DNA of 64,000 nucleotides from Trinickia soli (GTDB taxonomy: Bacteria; Pseudomonadota; Gammaproteobacteria; Burkholderiales; Burkholderiaceae). Below are positions 8,428 to 19,082 of the stretch, one piece after another. The position numbers were made by a program, and so were the translations under genes. The stretch is from positions 62,001 through 126,000 of the forward strand of contig NZ_PNYB01000004.1 in the NCBI RefSeq assembly GCF_002879855.1, written 5' to 3'. Below the pieces are notes generated by a model. The model saw only the letters and a program-made list of their open reading frames with translations, was not told where the DNA came from and ran no database searches. Within the stretch, counting starts at the first letter, position 1. Each line of letters starts with the position of its first letter.

Positions 8428-9410
8428 CGCCCGCCGACGTCGTCGCAGCCGCCGCGTTCTTTGCGATCGTCGTCGCGGGGCTGATGGTGCGCTCGTTGCG
8501 CGAGATGGCGCGGCGGCAACCCACGCAACGCATCGCGTCGCGTGTCGCCGCCCTGCGCGATCCGTTGGCATCGAACCGGCAGACGCGCGGCGACAAGCCG
8601 GCCCATCAGCTCGTGAGCCTCGATCGCCGCCACGACGATGAGCCGGCCTGGCAGGCGTGGCTGCATGCGAAGCAGCAACGCATCGAAGCGATTGCGGGGC
8701 GGGCCGGCGTGCGCAAGATCGTCGCGGCGGCCGTCGTCGTCGGCCTCGCTTCGTTTGTCGCCGCGACGCTGGCCGGGCTGCCGTTTTGGACGCGCGCGCT
8801 CGGCGCCGTCGTCGACGCGCTGATCGCCATGCGCGCTGCCTATCTGTTCATCATCGCCCGCTTCAAGCAGCGCTTTCTCGCCGTGTTTCCCGACACGCTC
8901 GATCTGATCATCCGCGCAGTGCGGGCCGGTATTCCCGCAGTCCAGGCGATCTGCACGGCCGGCGTCGAAAGCGAGGAGCCCGTGCGTTCGACGTTTCGCA
9001 CGATGGGCGATGCGCTGCTCGTCGGCGCCGAAGTGAAGGACGTGCTCGAACAAGCCGCCGAGCGCCTGCAGCTCGCCGACTTCTCGTTCTTCGCCGTCTG
9101 CCTCGTCCTGCAACGCGAGACAGGCGGCAATCTCGCGGAAACGCTCGAGAATCTGGCCGCGATCGTGCGCACGCGGCGCGACATTCGCGCGAAAACGAAG
9201 GCGCTCACGGCCGAGGGGCGCATCGCCAGCAAGATCATTTCGGGTGTGCCGTTTTTTATCATGGGCTTTCTCTATGTCGTCAATCGCCCGTATGTGTCGC
9301 TGCTGTTCAACACGCGCGCCGGCCACAAGATGCTCGTGCTCGCGGCCGTGTTGCTCGTGATCGGGCTTTCGTTGATCCGCAAGATCGCCAATCTGGATAC
9401 CTCGCGATGA
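8424..9410 (+). CDS. tadB: Flp pilus inner-membrane platform protein TadB
   Basis: TadB is one of the two polytopic T2SSF/GspF-like proteins that form the platform on which CpaF acts. The 328-aa protein has one N-terminal membrane helix and a pair near residues 95-125. The cytoplasmic T2SSF domain contains FPDTLDLIIRAVRAGIPAVQA and LQRETGGNLAETLENLA, and two C-terminal helices end the protein. ATGA overlaps occur at both ends, with cpaF upstream and tadC downstream. Confidence 0.92.
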   Translation: MTPADVVAAAAFFAIVVAGLMVRSLREMARRQPTQRIASRVAALRDPLASNRQTRGDKPAHQLVSLDRRHDDEPAWQAWLHAKQQRIEAIAGRAGVRKIVAAAVVVGLASFVAATLAGLPFWTRALGAVVDALIAMRAAYLFIIARFKQRFLAVFPDTLDLIIRAVRAGIPAVQAICTAGVESEEPVRSTFRTMGDALLVGAEVKDVLEQAAERLQLADFSFFAVCLVLQRETGGNLAETLENLAAIVRTRRDIRAKTKALTAEGRIASKIISGVPFFIMGFLYVVNRPYVSLLFNTRAGHKMLVLAAVLLVIGLSLIRKIANLDTSR

Positions 9411-10336
9411 ATATGTCCGACGTTTGGTTCAATCTCGTTCTCGTCGCACTGCTCGCGGCGGTGACGCTCTGGCTGATCCTGCGCGGCGCCAGCGCGCGCT
9501 CGCGCATTGCGCAGCGGGTCCGGCACGCGATCGCGCAAACAAGCGCGCCGAATCAAGGGCATAACGTGCCCAAGCAACTCGCGCATAAAGTGGCGACGAT
9601 CGGCGAGCGCATGCCGATCATCGACGCGGCCGAACGCGGCAAACTCGCCTCGCGGCTCGCGAATGCCGGCTTTCGCGAGAAGCGCGCCGTGTCCATCCTC
9701 GCGGGCCTCAAAATCGTCTGCGGTGCCTGCTTCGCGCTCAGCGCAATCGTCGTGGTGCCGCATATTCCGCGCATCGGCGGCTACTTCGTCATGCGTGCGC
9801 TTGCCATGGCCGGCGCGTTCGTCGTCGGCATGATGCTGCCGGAAATTGCGCTCGGTTTCGCCATCAAACGGCGTCAACGCGCAATCTCGCTAGCGTTGCC
9901 CGATGCGCTCGACCTGCTCGTCATCTGCACGAACGCCGGCAACAGCCTCGTCGTCGCCATCAAGCGTGTGGCGGCCGAGTTGCGCACGATCTGCCCCGCG
10001 CTCGCCGACGAGTTTTCCGTCACGGCCGACGAACTGCAAATCGGCGGCGACAGTGCCGGTGCCTTGAACGCGATGGCCGCGCGCATCGGCCTGACCTCGA
10101 TGCGCGCGCTCGTGACGACACTCGTTCAATCGCAACAATACGGCACCCCGATCACGCATTCGCTGCGCATGCTCTCGCGCACGGAGCGCTCGATGCAGAT
10201 CATCGCGCTCGAAGAAAAAGCCGCGAAGCTCGCGCCGAAGATGACGCTGCCGATGATGCTTTTCATCATGCCGACCGTCGCGTTGATCGCGGCCGGCCCC
10301 GCCGTTATCCGCCTCATCGCGGTGTTTCATCATTGA
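9407..10336 (+). CDS. tadC: Flp pilus inner-membrane platform protein TadC
   Basis: TadC is the partner of TadB and likewise carries a GspF-like domain. The start at 9407 overlaps the tadB stop. The 309-aa product begins with a membrane helix, has a pair of helices near residues 100-150, and then the T2SSF motif LPDALDLLVICTNAGNSLVVA. C-terminal helices follow (MTLPMMLFIMPTVALIAAGP). The EEKAAKLAPKMTLP segment before the last helix is a typical TadC feature. Confidence 0.92.
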   Translation: MNMSDVWFNLVLVALLAAVTLWLILRGASARSRIAQRVRHAIAQTSAPNQGHNVPKQLAHKVATIGERMPIIDAAERGKLASRLANAGFREKRAVSILAGLKIVCGACFALSAIVVVPHIPRIGGYFVMRALAMAGAFVVGMMLPEIALGFAIKRRQRAISLALPDALDLLVICTNAGNSLVVAIKRVAAELRTICPALADEFSVTADELQIGGDSAGALNAMAARIGLTSMRALVTTLVQSQQYGTPITHSLRMLSRTERSMQIIALEEKAAKLAPKMTLPMMLFIMPTVALIAAGPAVIRLIAVFHH

Positions 10337-10375
10337 AGTCGTGGTCAATCCACGGACATGACCATGGGAGGTTTC

Positions 10376-11251
10376 ATGCGTTCGATCCCACTGCCAACGC
10401 GGCGCCAGCTGGCCACCGCGTTGGCGCTTGCTTCGCTTTCGCTTGGCCTGCTGACCGGCTGCGCGAGCGGTCCGCGCGTAGAAACACGGCCCGTCGTGGC
10501 CGAGCGCGGCGCAGACAAGAGCACCGACCTGCGCATCGCCGAGAGCGCGCTTGAAAGCGGCGACGTGCAGCTCGCGCTGTCGCTGTTCGAGCGCACGCTC
10601 AAGGCCGACCCGCGCTCGCTGCCGGCGCAGCTCGGCCTTGCCGACGCGATTTATCAAACGGGCGACCTCGCGCGGGCGGGCGTGCTCTATCGGCAGGCAG
10701 CCGCCAACGCGCCTGACGATCCGCGCGCCCAACTCGGCCTGGCACGCGTCGCGCTGCGCGAACGGCGCCTGGACGAAGCCGTCGCGCGCTATCGTGCGCT
10801 CGTCGCGAAGTACCCCGACAACGCTGTCGCGTCCGAAGGATTGGGCGCCGCGCTCGACCTGCAAGGCCATCACGGCCAAGCGCAGGCGATCTACCGCGCG
10901 GCGTTGGCACGACATCCTGAAGCGCAAGGGTTGCGGGCCAACCTGGGGCTTTCGCTGATTCTCGCTCGGCGCGCACGAGAAGGTGCGAACGTGCTGCTCG
11001 ATATCGCGGCGCTGCCCGATGCGCCCGCGCAAGCGCGTGAGAACCTCGCGCTCGCATACGGCGTGTTAGGCAACGCGGAAGCAGCCAAACGCATCCTCAC
11101 GGCCGACATGCCTGCAGCGTCGGCCGAGGACAACCTGCAGTTCTACCGCACGCTTCGCGAGCGCTGGTCCGTGCAGGCAGGCACAGGCGAGGCCGCGCGG
11201 GTTAAGGCGGTTCCCGCTACGCAAGCCGTGACGACGGAGACTATCGAGTGA
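10376..11251 (+). CDS. tadD: Tetratricopeptide lipoprotein TadD
   Basis: TadD is a TPR lipoprotein needed for secretin assembly in Tad systems. The start at 10376 is chosen because GGGAGG (10366-10371) lies just upstream; ATGs at 10358 and 10364 are in frame but lie before or within that SD. The signal ends in a lipobox LLTGC. Then come about five TPR units, visible as repeats of the A-x-LGLA / A-x2-LY-x-A-L pattern across residues 55-260. The 4-bp overlap with tadE suggests coupling. Confidence 0.88.
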   Translation: MRSIPLPTRRQLATALALASLSLGLLTGCASGPRVETRPVVAERGADKSTDLRIAESALESGDVQLALSLFERTLKADPRSLPAQLGLADAIYQTGDLARAGVLYRQAAANAPDDPRAQLGLARVALRERRLDEAVARYRALVAKYPDNAVASEGLGAALDLQGHHGQAQAIYRAALARHPEAQGLRANLGLSLILARRAREGANVLLDIAALPDAPAQARENLALAYGVLGNAEAAKRILTADMPAASAEDNLQFYRTLRERWSVQAGTGEAARVKAVPATQAVTTETIE

Positions 11252-11676
11252 ATCGACTGGCGCGCTTCGCCGCGAACGAGCGCGGAGTCGCGGCGCTCGA
11301 GTTCGTGCTCGTGTTTCCGTTCCTGATGACGGTGCTGTTCGGCATCGTCGATACCAGCTTGCTCCTGTGCGACAAGGCGGTGATCACGAATGCGAGCCGC
11401 GAAGCCGCGCGTGCAGGCGTCGTGGTGCGCGTGCCGCAGATGGGCGCCAGCGATGTGGCCGGCGTCGCGCTCTCGTACGCGCAAAGCAATCTCGTCACGG
11501 GCGGCACGGCGACGACGCCTACCGTCAACGTGGATCAATCGGCCGGCACCTCGCCGGGCAGCCCGCTCAGCGTGACGGTCAGCTATACCTACGAAGGACT
11601 CGTGCTGGGCTCGGCGCTCAGTTCCTTGACGGGGCCGGTTACCGTCAGCGCGACGACGGTCATGAACTATGAATAA
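11248..11676 (+). CDS. tadE: TadE-like pseudopilin
   Basis: This is a minor pilin-like protein of the Tad pilus. Near the N-terminus it has a prepilin-type site ERG|VAALEFVLVFPF with the conserved Glu, followed by a membrane helix. Next is the TadE-domain sequence with NASREAARAGVV. The remainder of the 142 aa is a beta-rich, Thr/Ser-rich periplasmic part. CpaA is the expected processing enzyme. It overlaps tadD by 4 bp and tadG by 8 bp. Confidence 0.87.
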   Translation: MNRLARFAANERGVAALEFVLVFPFLMTVLFGIVDTSLLLCDKAVITNASREAARAGVVVRVPQMGASDVAGVALSYAQSNLVTGGTATTPTVNVDQSAGTSPGSPLSVTVSYTYEGLVLGSALSSLTGPVTVSATTVMNYE

Positions 11677-12730
11677 GCGAGCGTGGCGCCGTCCGTCGCG
11701 CGGCCGCGATCGTGGCGATGCGTCGCTGCGTCGACAGCGCGGCTCGGTCCAGCTTTGGTTCGTGTTGACGGTGCCGGTCTTGTTGACGTTCGGCGCGTTC
11801 GCCATCGACCTGCCGCGTGTCGCGACGGTGCGCAACGAGTTGCAAAATGCGGCCGATGCCGCGGCGCTCGCCGGCGCATCGAAGCTGCTCTCGGGCAGCA
11901 ACGGCCCCGACTGGCCTGACGCGGCCAGTGCGACGAATGCGGCCGTTTCGCTGAACACATCGGACGGCGCAAAGCTCAGCGCCGCGAGCGTGCAAACGGG
12001 ATTCTGGAATTTGACGGGTGCGCCGTCGACACTCGAGGCGCAGACAATTCCGCCCGGCCCCTACGATGTGCCCGCCGTGCAGGTCACCGTGACGCGCAGC
12101 GCGAGCGAGAACGGGGGCGCCGTATCGTTGCTGCTCGGCGGGTTTCTCGATCTGCTGAGCACGCCGACGAGCGCCACGGCCGTTGCCGTCGCCGCCGCGC
12201 CGTCTACGGTCGGCGCGGGAGGGTTGTTTCCGATGGTCGTCGATCAGTGCGTCTTGAGTCAGTATTGGGATGCGACAACGAATGAGCCGATGATTGACCC
12301 GACGACGGGACAACCGTACGAGTTCCAGGTGGGCAACGGCCAGCTTTACGGCGGTACGTGCGAGGCCGGGCAGTGGACGACGTTTCTGACCAACGCGAAC
12401 GATGTGCCGACCGTGCGCGGCCTCATCGCATCGGGCAATCCTTCACCGGTATCGATCGGCGACAGCATCTGGATCGAGCCGGGCGTGAAGACGACAATCT
12501 ACAGCGATGTGCCGGTCGGCGTGACGATCGTCGTGCCGGTCGCGGCGCAGATCGATACGCACAGCTATGTGCCGATCGTCGCGTTCGCGGCGTTTCATGT
12601 CGATGGTTCGTACGGCGGCAGTCAGAAATACATCGAAGGGCATTTCGTCAGCGGCTACCGGATTCCCGTGCAGTCATGGGGCGTGGGGCCTCAGTATGGC
12701 GCCTATGTGGCGCCGCGGTTGGCGCTTTGA
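11669..12730 (+). CDS. tadG: TadG-like pilus assembly protein
   Basis: This is the last gene of the Tad locus. The 353-aa product has an Arg-rich start and then a TadG N-terminal segment. That segment contains QRGSVQLWFVLTVPVLLTFG and the conserved RNELQNAADAAALAGA sequence, where the Ala-rich AADAAALAGA is diagnostic. The long C-terminal part is beta-rich and secreted, with no obvious von Willebrand A domain, so it is a TadG-related rather than full TadG protein. No separate tadF is seen, so TadE plus this protein may cover the pseudopilin roles. Confidence 0.82.
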   Translation: MNKRAWRRPSRGRDRGDASLRRQRGSVQLWFVLTVPVLLTFGAFAIDLPRVATVRNELQNAADAAALAGASKLLSGSNGPDWPDAASATNAAVSLNTSDGAKLSAASVQTGFWNLTGAPSTLEAQTIPPGPYDVPAVQVTVTRSASENGGAVSLLLGGFLDLLSTPTSATAVAVAAAPSTVGAGGLFPMVVDQCVLSQYWDATTNEPMIDPTTGQPYEFQVGNGQLYGGTCEAGQWTTFLTNANDVPTVRGLIASGNPSPVSIGDSIWIEPGVKTTIYSDVPVGVTIVVPVAAQIDTHSYVPIVAFAAFHVDGSYGGSQKYIEGHFVSGYRIPVQSWGVGPQYGAYVAPRLAL

Positions 12731-12745
12731 GCGGAGCCCTGCCAT

Positions 12746-12773
12746 AAAAAACGGCGAGCCCCTGCGCTCGCCG
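12746..12773 (-). terminator. Intrinsic terminator of the efflux operon
   Basis: The perfect 8-bp stem CGGCGAGC (12752-12759) / GCTCGCCG (12766-12773) has a 6-base loop. On the minus strand it is followed by six U (12746-12751). It lies between the convergent tadG and efflux-operon ends. It is oriented to stop the efflux transcript and may also slow + strand readthrough. Confidence 0.85.
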
Positions 12774-12805
12774 TCCGTTCCTGCCTGGGTCGCGTGCCGC
12801 CTTCG

Positions 12806-14326
12806 TCAATCCGTTGATTTCGCCGAAGCCGCCACAGGCGCCGAAGCCGCCCCTACCGTCGCAGGCGCGTCGGCCGCCCGCGGCGCGTCGCCGGTATTCG
12901 CGATCCAACCGCCGCCCAGCGCCACATACAGATTGACGAGATTCTCGAGCCGGGCCGCGCGCGCGTTGACGAGCGATTGCTGGACCGTATAAAGATTCGT
13001 CTGCGCGGTCAGCACCTGCAGGTAGCTATCGACGCCGTTCTTGTACCGCAGTTGCGACAACTCGAGCGTGCGCGATTGCGCAAACGTCGTGCGTTCGAGC
13101 GCGCCGATCTGCCCGTCATAGGTACTGCGGGCGGCGAGCTCGTCGGCCACCTCGCGAAACGCCGATTGAATCGTCTTCTCGTACCGCGCCACCTCGATCC
13201 GCTTCTGCACATTGGCCAGATCGAGGTTCGCGAGGTTTTGCCCGCCCGCGAAGATCGGCAGCTTGATTTGCGGCGCAAACGCCCACGCGGCCGAGCCTGG
13301 CTTGAACAGTCCGCCAAGCGTCGGACTGGCCGTGCCGAACGAACTCGTCAACGAGATCGACGGGAAGAACGCCGCCCGCGCCGCGCCGATATTCGCATTC
13401 GCGGCACGCAGCGTTGCTTCGGCCTGCATGATGTCGGGCCTGCGCGTCAGCAGTTCCGACGGCAAGCCGGCCGGGATGTCGGTCAACAACTTCTGATCGT
13501 CCAACCCATGGCCCGGCGGCAAATCCGGCGGCAGCGGCTCACCGATCAACAAGACGAGCGCATTCTCGGCTTGTGCGCGCGCGCGTGCCTGCGCTTCACG
13601 ATTGGCGCGTGCCTGCTCGACGATCGTTTCCGCCTGACGCAGGTCCAGTTCCGACCCCGTGCCGTTGTCGAACTGCAGCTTGGTCAGCGAGTACGAGGAC
13701 TCGGCCGTCTTGAGCGTGTCGTCGGTAATCCTGAGCAGATCGTCGACGGCGAGCATCTGCAGGTACTGATTGGCCACTTGCGCGACGAGCGAGATCTCGG
13801 CCGCCTTGCGCGCCTGGGCCGTCGAAAGGTATTGCTCGAGCGCCTGCTCCTTCAGGCTGCGCACGCGCCCCCAGAAATCGATCTCCCACGAGGCGTTGAG
13901 CCCCGCGGTGTAGTCCCCCGAGATCGTTTGTCCGCTCGGCGACAAATCCAGCGGCGTGCGCTGCACCGACTTGGCCGCTTGCGCGTTGATGGCCGGGAAC
14001 AGTTGCGCCCGCGTGATGCGGTACTGCGCGCGTGCGGCATCGATATTCAACACGGCAACGCGCAAATCGCGGTTGTTCGCGAGTGCGATGTCGATGAGCC
14101 GCTTCAAGCGCGGATCGGAGAAGAACTCGCGCCAGCCGATGTCGACGGCCGCGCGCCCGCTTGCGGTGTCACCCGCGTTCGTGGCCGGCTGCGTCGCATA
14201 GACGCCGGAAGCCGGAAACGTCGCGGCCACCGGCGCGGCAGGGCGCTCGTATTTCGGCTCGAACGTGCAGCCGGTTGCGACGCATGCGAGCGCGATCGCA
14301 ATCAAGGAAGGGTGTCGGATATGCAT
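12806..14326 (-). CDS. RND efflux outer-membrane factor (OprM/OprB family lipoprotein)
   Basis: This is the TolC-like outer-membrane channel of the tripartite pump encoded with the two genes upstream. The 506-aa protein has a signal with lipobox ATGC, then FEPKYERPAAPV, typical of NodT-family OM lipoproteins. Two OEP repeats follow, with the long coiled-coil motifs QLFPAINAQAAKS and AAFFPSISLTSSFGTASP. The Ala/Pro/Ser-rich C-terminus is low-complexity. Only one base separates it from the permease gene, so it is co-transcribed. By order and regulator it resembles BpeAB-OprB of Burkholderia. Confidence 0.9.
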   Translation of the reverse strand: MHIRHPSLIAIALACVATGCTFEPKYERPAAPVAATFPASGVYATQPATNAGDTASGRAAVDIGWREFFSDPRLKRLIDIALANNRDLRVAVLNIDAARAQYRITRAQLFPAINAQAAKSVQRTPLDLSPSGQTISGDYTAGLNASWEIDFWGRVRSLKEQALEQYLSTAQARKAAEISLVAQVANQYLQMLAVDDLLRITDDTLKTAESSYSLTKLQFDNGTGSELDLRQAETIVEQARANREAQARARAQAENALVLLIGEPLPPDLPPGHGLDDQKLLTDIPAGLPSELLTRRPDIMQAEATLRAANANIGAARAAFFPSISLTSSFGTASPTLGGLFKPGSAAWAFAPQIKLPIFAGGQNLANLDLANVQKRIEVARYEKTIQSAFREVADELAARSTYDGQIGALERTTFAQSRTLELSQLRYKNGVDSYLQVLTAQTNLYTVQQSLVNARAARLENLVNLYVALGGGWIANTGDAPRAADAPATVGAASAPVAASAKSTD

Positions 14327-14327
14327 C

Positions 14328-17300
14328 TCAGTGTCCCTCGTCGCCGTTCTTGTTCTCGCCTTCGCCGGGCAGATGCGACGCCGAATGATGCGCCTGCGCG
14401 CGGCGTTCCGCTTCGTCCGCGTCCTCGGCCTCGCCCGCGAACTTCGCGCGGATCACGACGAAGAACATCGGGATGAAGAAGATCGCGAGGAACGTGGCCG
14501 TCAACATGCCGCCGATCACGCCTGTGCCGATCGCATGCTGGCTCGCGGAGCCCGCACCGTTGCTGATCGCGAGTGGCAGCACACCGAGAATGAACGCGAG
14601 CGACGTCATCAGAATCGGGCGCAACCGCAACCGGGCCGCTTCCATCGCCGCCTCGACAGGCCCCATGCCTTCGTTACGCTGAAGCTCGCGCGCAAACTCG
14701 ACGATCAGAATCGCGTTCTTCGCGGACAAGCCCACCGTCGTCAGCAGGCCGACCTGGAAGAACACGTCGTTCTCGAGCCCGCGCAGCGTCGCGGCCAACA
14801 ATGCGCCGATGACGCCGAGCGGCACGACCATGATGACCGAGAACGGAATCGACCAGCTCTCGTACAGCGCGGCGAGGCAAAGGAACACAACGAGAATCGA
14901 CAGGCCGTACAGAATCGGCGCCTGCGAGCCCGACTGAATTTCCTGGAACGACAAGCCCGTCCACGAATAACCGATACCGGCCGGCAACTTCGCCGCGATC
15001 TTCTGCATCGCCTGCATGGCCTGGCCCGTACTCTTACCGGGTGCTGCCGCACCTTGGATTTCCATCGACGAAATGCCGTTGTAACGTTCGAGCTTGGGTG
15101 AGCCGAACGTCCAATGCCCGGTCGCGAACGAGGTGAACGGCACCATCGTGCCCGACGTGTTGCGCACGTACCAATGCCCCATGTCGTCGGGCGTCATGCG
15201 AAACGGCGCATCGGCCATGACGTAAACCTTCTTGATCCGGTTGTCGGTATCGAGGAAGTTGTTCACGTATTGCGATGCCCACGCCACGGAGAACGTCTGG
15301 TCGATCGCTTGCGGCGACACGCCGAGCGCCTGCGCCTTTTCGCGATCGATGTCGACCTTGAACTGCGGCGTATCGTTGAGCCCGTTCGGTCGCACGAGCG
15401 CGAGCGTCGGATCCTTGGCGGCCATGCCGAGCAACTGGTTGCGCGCGGCCATCAACGCGTCGTGGCCGAGGCCCGCGTTATCGGTCAGCTCGAAGTCGAA
15501 GCCCGATGCGGTGCCCAGTTCGGGAATTGACGGCGGATTGAACGGGATGACCATCGCGTCCTTGTAACGCGAGTAGTGCATGAACATCCGCTGGATGATC
15601 GCCTGCACTTTCTGATCGGAGCCCTGCCGCAAGCCGTAATCCTTCAGTCGCACGAACACGAGACCCGAGTTCTGCCCGCGGCCCGCGAAACTGAAGCCGT
15701 TCACCGTAAAGACCGATTCGACGAGCGACTTCTCCTTCGTCAGCAGGTAGTCGGAGATATTCGCAAGCGTGCGCGCCGTCGTTTCCTGCGTCGAGCCCGT
15801 CGGCGTCTGCACGATGACGAACATGAGCCCCTGGTCTTCGTCGGGCAGGAACGACTTGGGCAGTCGGACGAACAACAGCCCGACAGCGACGATCACGGCG
15901 AGGTAGATCACGAGCCACCGGCCCGAGCGGCGGATGATGTGATGCACGCCGCGGTGATATTTCTCACGACTCTTGTCGAAGGTGCGGTTGAACCAGCCGA
16001 AGAAGCCCGTCGTCGCCGCATGCTGCCCGGCGGGGATCGGTTTGAGAATCGTCGCGCACAGCGCCGGCGTCAGAATCAGCGCCACGAGCACCGACAGCAC
16101 CATCGCCGAGACGATCGTCAGCGAGAACTGGCGGTAAATGGCGCCGACCGAACCACCCGAGAGCGCCACGGGCACGAACACGGCCGACAGCACGAGCGCC
16201 ACCCCAACCAGTGCGCCCGTGATCTGCCCCATCGCTTTGCGCGTCGCCTCACGTGGCGACAAGCCCTCCTCGCTCATGACGCGCTCGACGTTCTCGACCA
16301 CGACGATCGCGTCGTCCACGAGCAGGCCGATTGCGAGCACCAGTCCGAACATCGACAGCACGTTGATCGAGAAACCCACCACGTTCATGATCGCGAACGT
16401 ACCGAGCAGCACGACGGGCACGGCGATCGTCGGAATCAACGTCGCGCGCAGGTTCTGCAGGAACAGGTACATCACGAGGAACACGAGGACGATGCCTTCG
16501 AGCAGCGTCTTGATCACTTCCTCGATGGACAGGCGCACGAACGGCGTCGTGTCGTACGGGTACTTCACGACGAGCCCGTGCGGGAAGTACTTCGACAGTT
16601 CGGCGATCTTCGCGCGCACTTCCTTGGCCGTTTGCAGCGCATTGGCGCCCGTCGCGAGCTGAATGCCCATGCCGGCCGTCGGCTGGCCGTTGTACTTCGT
16701 ATCGAAGTTGTACGTTTCGCCGCCGAGCTCGACGCGCGCGACGTCCTTCAGCCGCACCTGCGAGCCGTCCGCGTTCACCTTCAGCTGGATGTTGCCGAAA
16801 TCCTCCGGCGTACGCAGCAGCGTCTGCTCGGTGATCGTCGCCTGCAGCATCTGGCCTGGAACGGCCGGCGTGCCGCCGAGCTGGCCGCCGGCGATCTGCA
16901 CGTTCTGCTGCTGCAACGCCGTGACGACGTCACCCGGCGTCAGGCTGTAATTGGTCAGCTTGTGCGGATCGAGCCAGATCCGCATGGCGTACTGCGTGCC
17001 GAACAGCGTCACGGTGCCGACGCCGTCCTGGCGGCTGATCGGATCCTGGATGTGCGACGCGACGTAGTTCGCGAGGTCGTACTTGCTCATACTGCCGTCT
17101 TCGGAGACGAACGCAAGCACGAGCAGGAAGCTGCTGCTCGACTTCGTCACCTTCGTGCCGAGTTGCTGCACGACCGTCGGCAGCAGCGGCGTCGCGAGCG
17201 ACAGCTTGTTCTGCACCTGCACCTGCGCGATATCGGGATTCGTGCCGGCCGCGAACGTCAACGTGATCGTGGCCGTACCCGAGTCATCGCTCGTCGACGA

Positions 17301-17534
17301 CAAATACAGCAGGTGGTCCAGGCCACTCATCTGCTGCTCGATGACCTGCGTGACCGTATTTTCGACCGTCTTCGCAGATGCGCCGGGGTAGTTCGCCGAA
17401 ATCTGGATCGACGGCGGCGCGATCGTGGGGTACTGCGCGATCGGGAGATTGAAGATCGACGCGATCCCCGCCAGCATCAGGATGATGGCAATCACCCAGG
17501 CGAAGATCGGCCGATCGATAAAGAATTTGGCCAT
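14328..17534 (-). CDS. RND multidrug efflux permease (HAE1 family, AcrB/BpeB-like)
   Basis: This is the inner-membrane proton-driven drug exporter. The 1068-aa length is normal for AcrB-type pumps. The N-terminus [17 protein letters not shown] is the family signature, followed by [10 protein letters not shown]. In TM4 the proton-relay pair is visible as [13 protein letters not shown] (the two Asp). The C-terminal half has [20 protein letters not shown] and the duplicated TM block. The last 35 residues are charged and extend beyond TM12. Proton-relay Asp and Lys regions look intact. It is encoded between the adaptor and the outer-membrane factor. Likely substrates, by analogy with BpeB, are macrolides, aminoglycosides or acyl-homoserine lactones, which is inference. 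Confidence 0.94.
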   Translation of the reverse strand: MAKFFIDRPIFAWVIAIILMLAGIASIFNLPIAQYPTIAPPSIQISANYPGASAKTVENTVTQVIEQQMSGLDHLLYLSSTSDDSGTATITLTFAAGTNPDIAQVQVQNKLSLATPLLPTVVQQLGTKVTKSSSSFLLVLAFVSEDGSMSKYDLANYVASHIQDPISRQDGVGTVTLFGTQYAMRIWLDPHKLTNYSLTPGDVVTALQQQNVQIAGGQLGGTPAVPGQMLQATITEQTLLRTPEDFGNIQLKVNADGSQVRLKDVARVELGGETYNFDTKYNGQPTAGMGIQLATGANALQTAKEVRAKIAELSKYFPHGLVVKYPYDTTPFVRLSIEEVIKTLLEGIVLVFLVMYLFLQNLRATLIPTIAVPVVLLGTFAIMNVVGFSINVLSMFGLVLAIGLLVDDAIVVVENVERVMSEEGLSPREATRKAMGQITGALVGVALVLSAVFVPVALSGGSVGAIYRQFSLTIVSAMVLSVLVALILTPALCATILKPIPAGQHAATTGFFGWFNRTFDKSREKYHRGVHHIIRRSGRWLVIYLAVIVAVGLLFVRLPKSFLPDEDQGLMFVIVQTPTGSTQETTARTLANISDYLLTKEKSLVESVFTVNGFSFAGRGQNSGLVFVRLKDYGLRQGSDQKVQAIIQRMFMHYSRYKDAMVIPFNPPSIPELGTASGFDFELTDNAGLGHDALMAARNQLLGMAAKDPTLALVRPNGLNDTPQFKVDIDREKAQALGVSPQAIDQTFSVAWASQYVNNFLDTDNRIKKVYVMADAPFRMTPDDMGHWYVRNTSGTMVPFTSFATGHWTFGSPKLERYNGISSMEIQGAAAPGKSTGQAMQAMQKIAAKLPAGIGYSWTGLSFQEIQSGSQAPILYGLSILVVFLCLAALYESWSIPFSVIMVVPLGVIGALLAATLRGLENDVFFQVGLLTTVGLSAKNAILIVEFARELQRNEGMGPVEAAMEAARLRLRPILMTSLAFILGVLPLAISNGAGSASQHAIGTGVIGGMLTATFLAIFFIPMFFVVIRAKFAGEAEDADEAERRAQAHHSASHLPGEGENKNGDEGH

Positions 17535-17552
17535 GTAGCGGGCTCTCCGTGA

Positions 17553-18821
17553 TCAACCTGCCGCGGCGCCTGACGCCGGCGCAGCGGAGCTCGTGGCCGG
17601 CGCCGCTGCGCTGCCGCGCGAAGCCGGGGCCGAGGCCGAAACCGCCGGAGCGGCCGAGGCGGCCGAGGCACCGAGCGCCACCGGCGGCAGTTGCGCCGGT
17701 ACGGGCTTGACCTGCATGCCGGGATGGACTTTTTCCGTGCCTTGCACGATCACGCGATCGCCGCTTTGCAAGCCGCTATCGACAATCCAATCGGGGCCTT
17801 TCATGCCCGAGGTGACGAGCGTGCGCGACTCGACCTTGTCGCCGGCGCCGACGACGAGCGCGATCGCGGCGCCCTTCTGATCGTGCGTCACGCCAATTTG
17901 CGGCACCAGCATCGCGCGTTCGTTCACGCCTTCCTCGATACGCGCGCGCACGAACATGCCAGGCAGCAGCACGCGGTTCGGGTTCGGGAACAACGCACGG
18001 ATCGTGACCGAGCCCGTCGACTGGTCAACGGTCACATCGGAAAACTGCAGCTTGCCCGGCAGCGGGTAGGGGCGGCCGTCTTCGAGGATCAACGTGACCG
18101 TCGCGGCGCCCGGGCCCGTCGTCTTCAACCGGCCTTCCTGCATGTCACGACGCAGCTTCAGTCCATCGAGGCTCGATTGCGTCAAATCGACGTAGACCGG
18201 GTCGAGCTGCTGGATCGTGTCCATCAGCGTCGCCTGGCTGGCCTGCACATAGGCGCCCGGCGTCACCTGGGACAGGCCCGTGCGCCCCGAGATCGGCGCG
18301 ACGACATCGGTGTAGCCGAGATTGATCTGTGCCGTTTCCACGGCGGCCTTGCCCGCGGCGACATCGGCTTCGGCCTGCCCTTGCGCGGCCACGGCGTTGT
18401 CGTAATCCTGCTTGCTGACGGCATTGGCGGCCACGAGCACCTTATAGCGGTTGGCCTGCGCGGTGGTCGTGGCGAGATTGGCCTGCGCCTTCGCCAGTGT
18501 CGCCTTTGCGCTGTTCAGCGCCGCCTGGTAAGGCGCGGGATCGATCTTGTAGAGCCGCTGGCCCGCCTTCACTTCACTGCCTTCGGTGAACTCGCGGCGC
18601 TGCACGATGCCGTCCACGCGTGCGCGCACCTGGGCGACGAGGAACGCGCTGGTACGGCCCGGCAGTTCGGTGACGACCGGCACGGCACTCGGCTGCACGG
18701 TCACGACGCCCACTTCAGGCGTTTGTTGCGGCGGTGCCGAAGGCTTCTGTCCGCACGCTGCAAGCGCCACAGCCGCCGTCGCGACGCAGATTAAGCGAAA
18801 TGGAACCGGTTGGACACGCAT
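17553..18821 (-). CDS. RND efflux periplasmic adaptor (AcrA/BpeA-like lipoprotein)
   Basis: This membrane fusion protein links the permease to the outer-membrane channel. The 422-aa product has a signal with lipobox LAAC. Then comes the lipoyl/hairpin region (GRTSAFLVAQVRARVDGIVQ, EVKAGQRLYKIDPAPYQA) with an alpha-helical hairpin of Ala/Gln-rich heptads. The beta-barrel and membrane-proximal domains contain the PISGRTGLSQVTPGAYV segment. The last 45 residues are Ala/Ser/Pro-rich and low-complexity. It is the first gene of the efflux operon, 18 bp ahead of the permease, and is divergent from the TetR gene. Confidence 0.93.
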   Translation of the reverse strand: MRVQPVPFRLICVATAAVALAACGQKPSAPPQQTPEVGVVTVQPSAVPVVTELPGRTSAFLVAQVRARVDGIVQRREFTEGSEVKAGQRLYKIDPAPYQAALNSAKATLAKAQANLATTTAQANRYKVLVAANAVSKQDYDNAVAAQGQAEADVAAGKAAVETAQINLGYTDVVAPISGRTGLSQVTPGAYVQASQATLMDTIQQLDPVYVDLTQSSLDGLKLRRDMQEGRLKTTGPGAATVTLILEDGRPYPLPGKLQFSDVTVDQSTGSVTIRALFPNPNRVLLPGMFVRARIEEGVNERAMLVPQIGVTHDQKGAAIALVVGAGDKVESRTLVTSGMKGPDWIVDSGLQSGDRVIVQGTEKVHPGMQVKPVPAQLPPVALGASAASAAPAVSASAPASRGSAAAPATSSAAPASGAAAG

Positions 18822-19082
18822 GGAGCAACCTCTGGTCTATTTGACTGGGAACGAAATGATCCTGCCGCGCCTCTTCCCCCGCGAGGCGCGCGGCGCGACG
18901 TTCGTCGCGAAACACTTGACGCTTGATGTAGGCCGATGGGCGCCGACTCGGGCAGCCGCGTGGCGGGCGCCGCGCAAGCGCCCGCTGGTTGTGGGCGCAA
19001 CGGCATGAACGGCCCGCTCGCACGCAAACGACTGACGATATTACCCGCGATTTGATTTGCGGCGCTTCAAACGCTGCCGCGT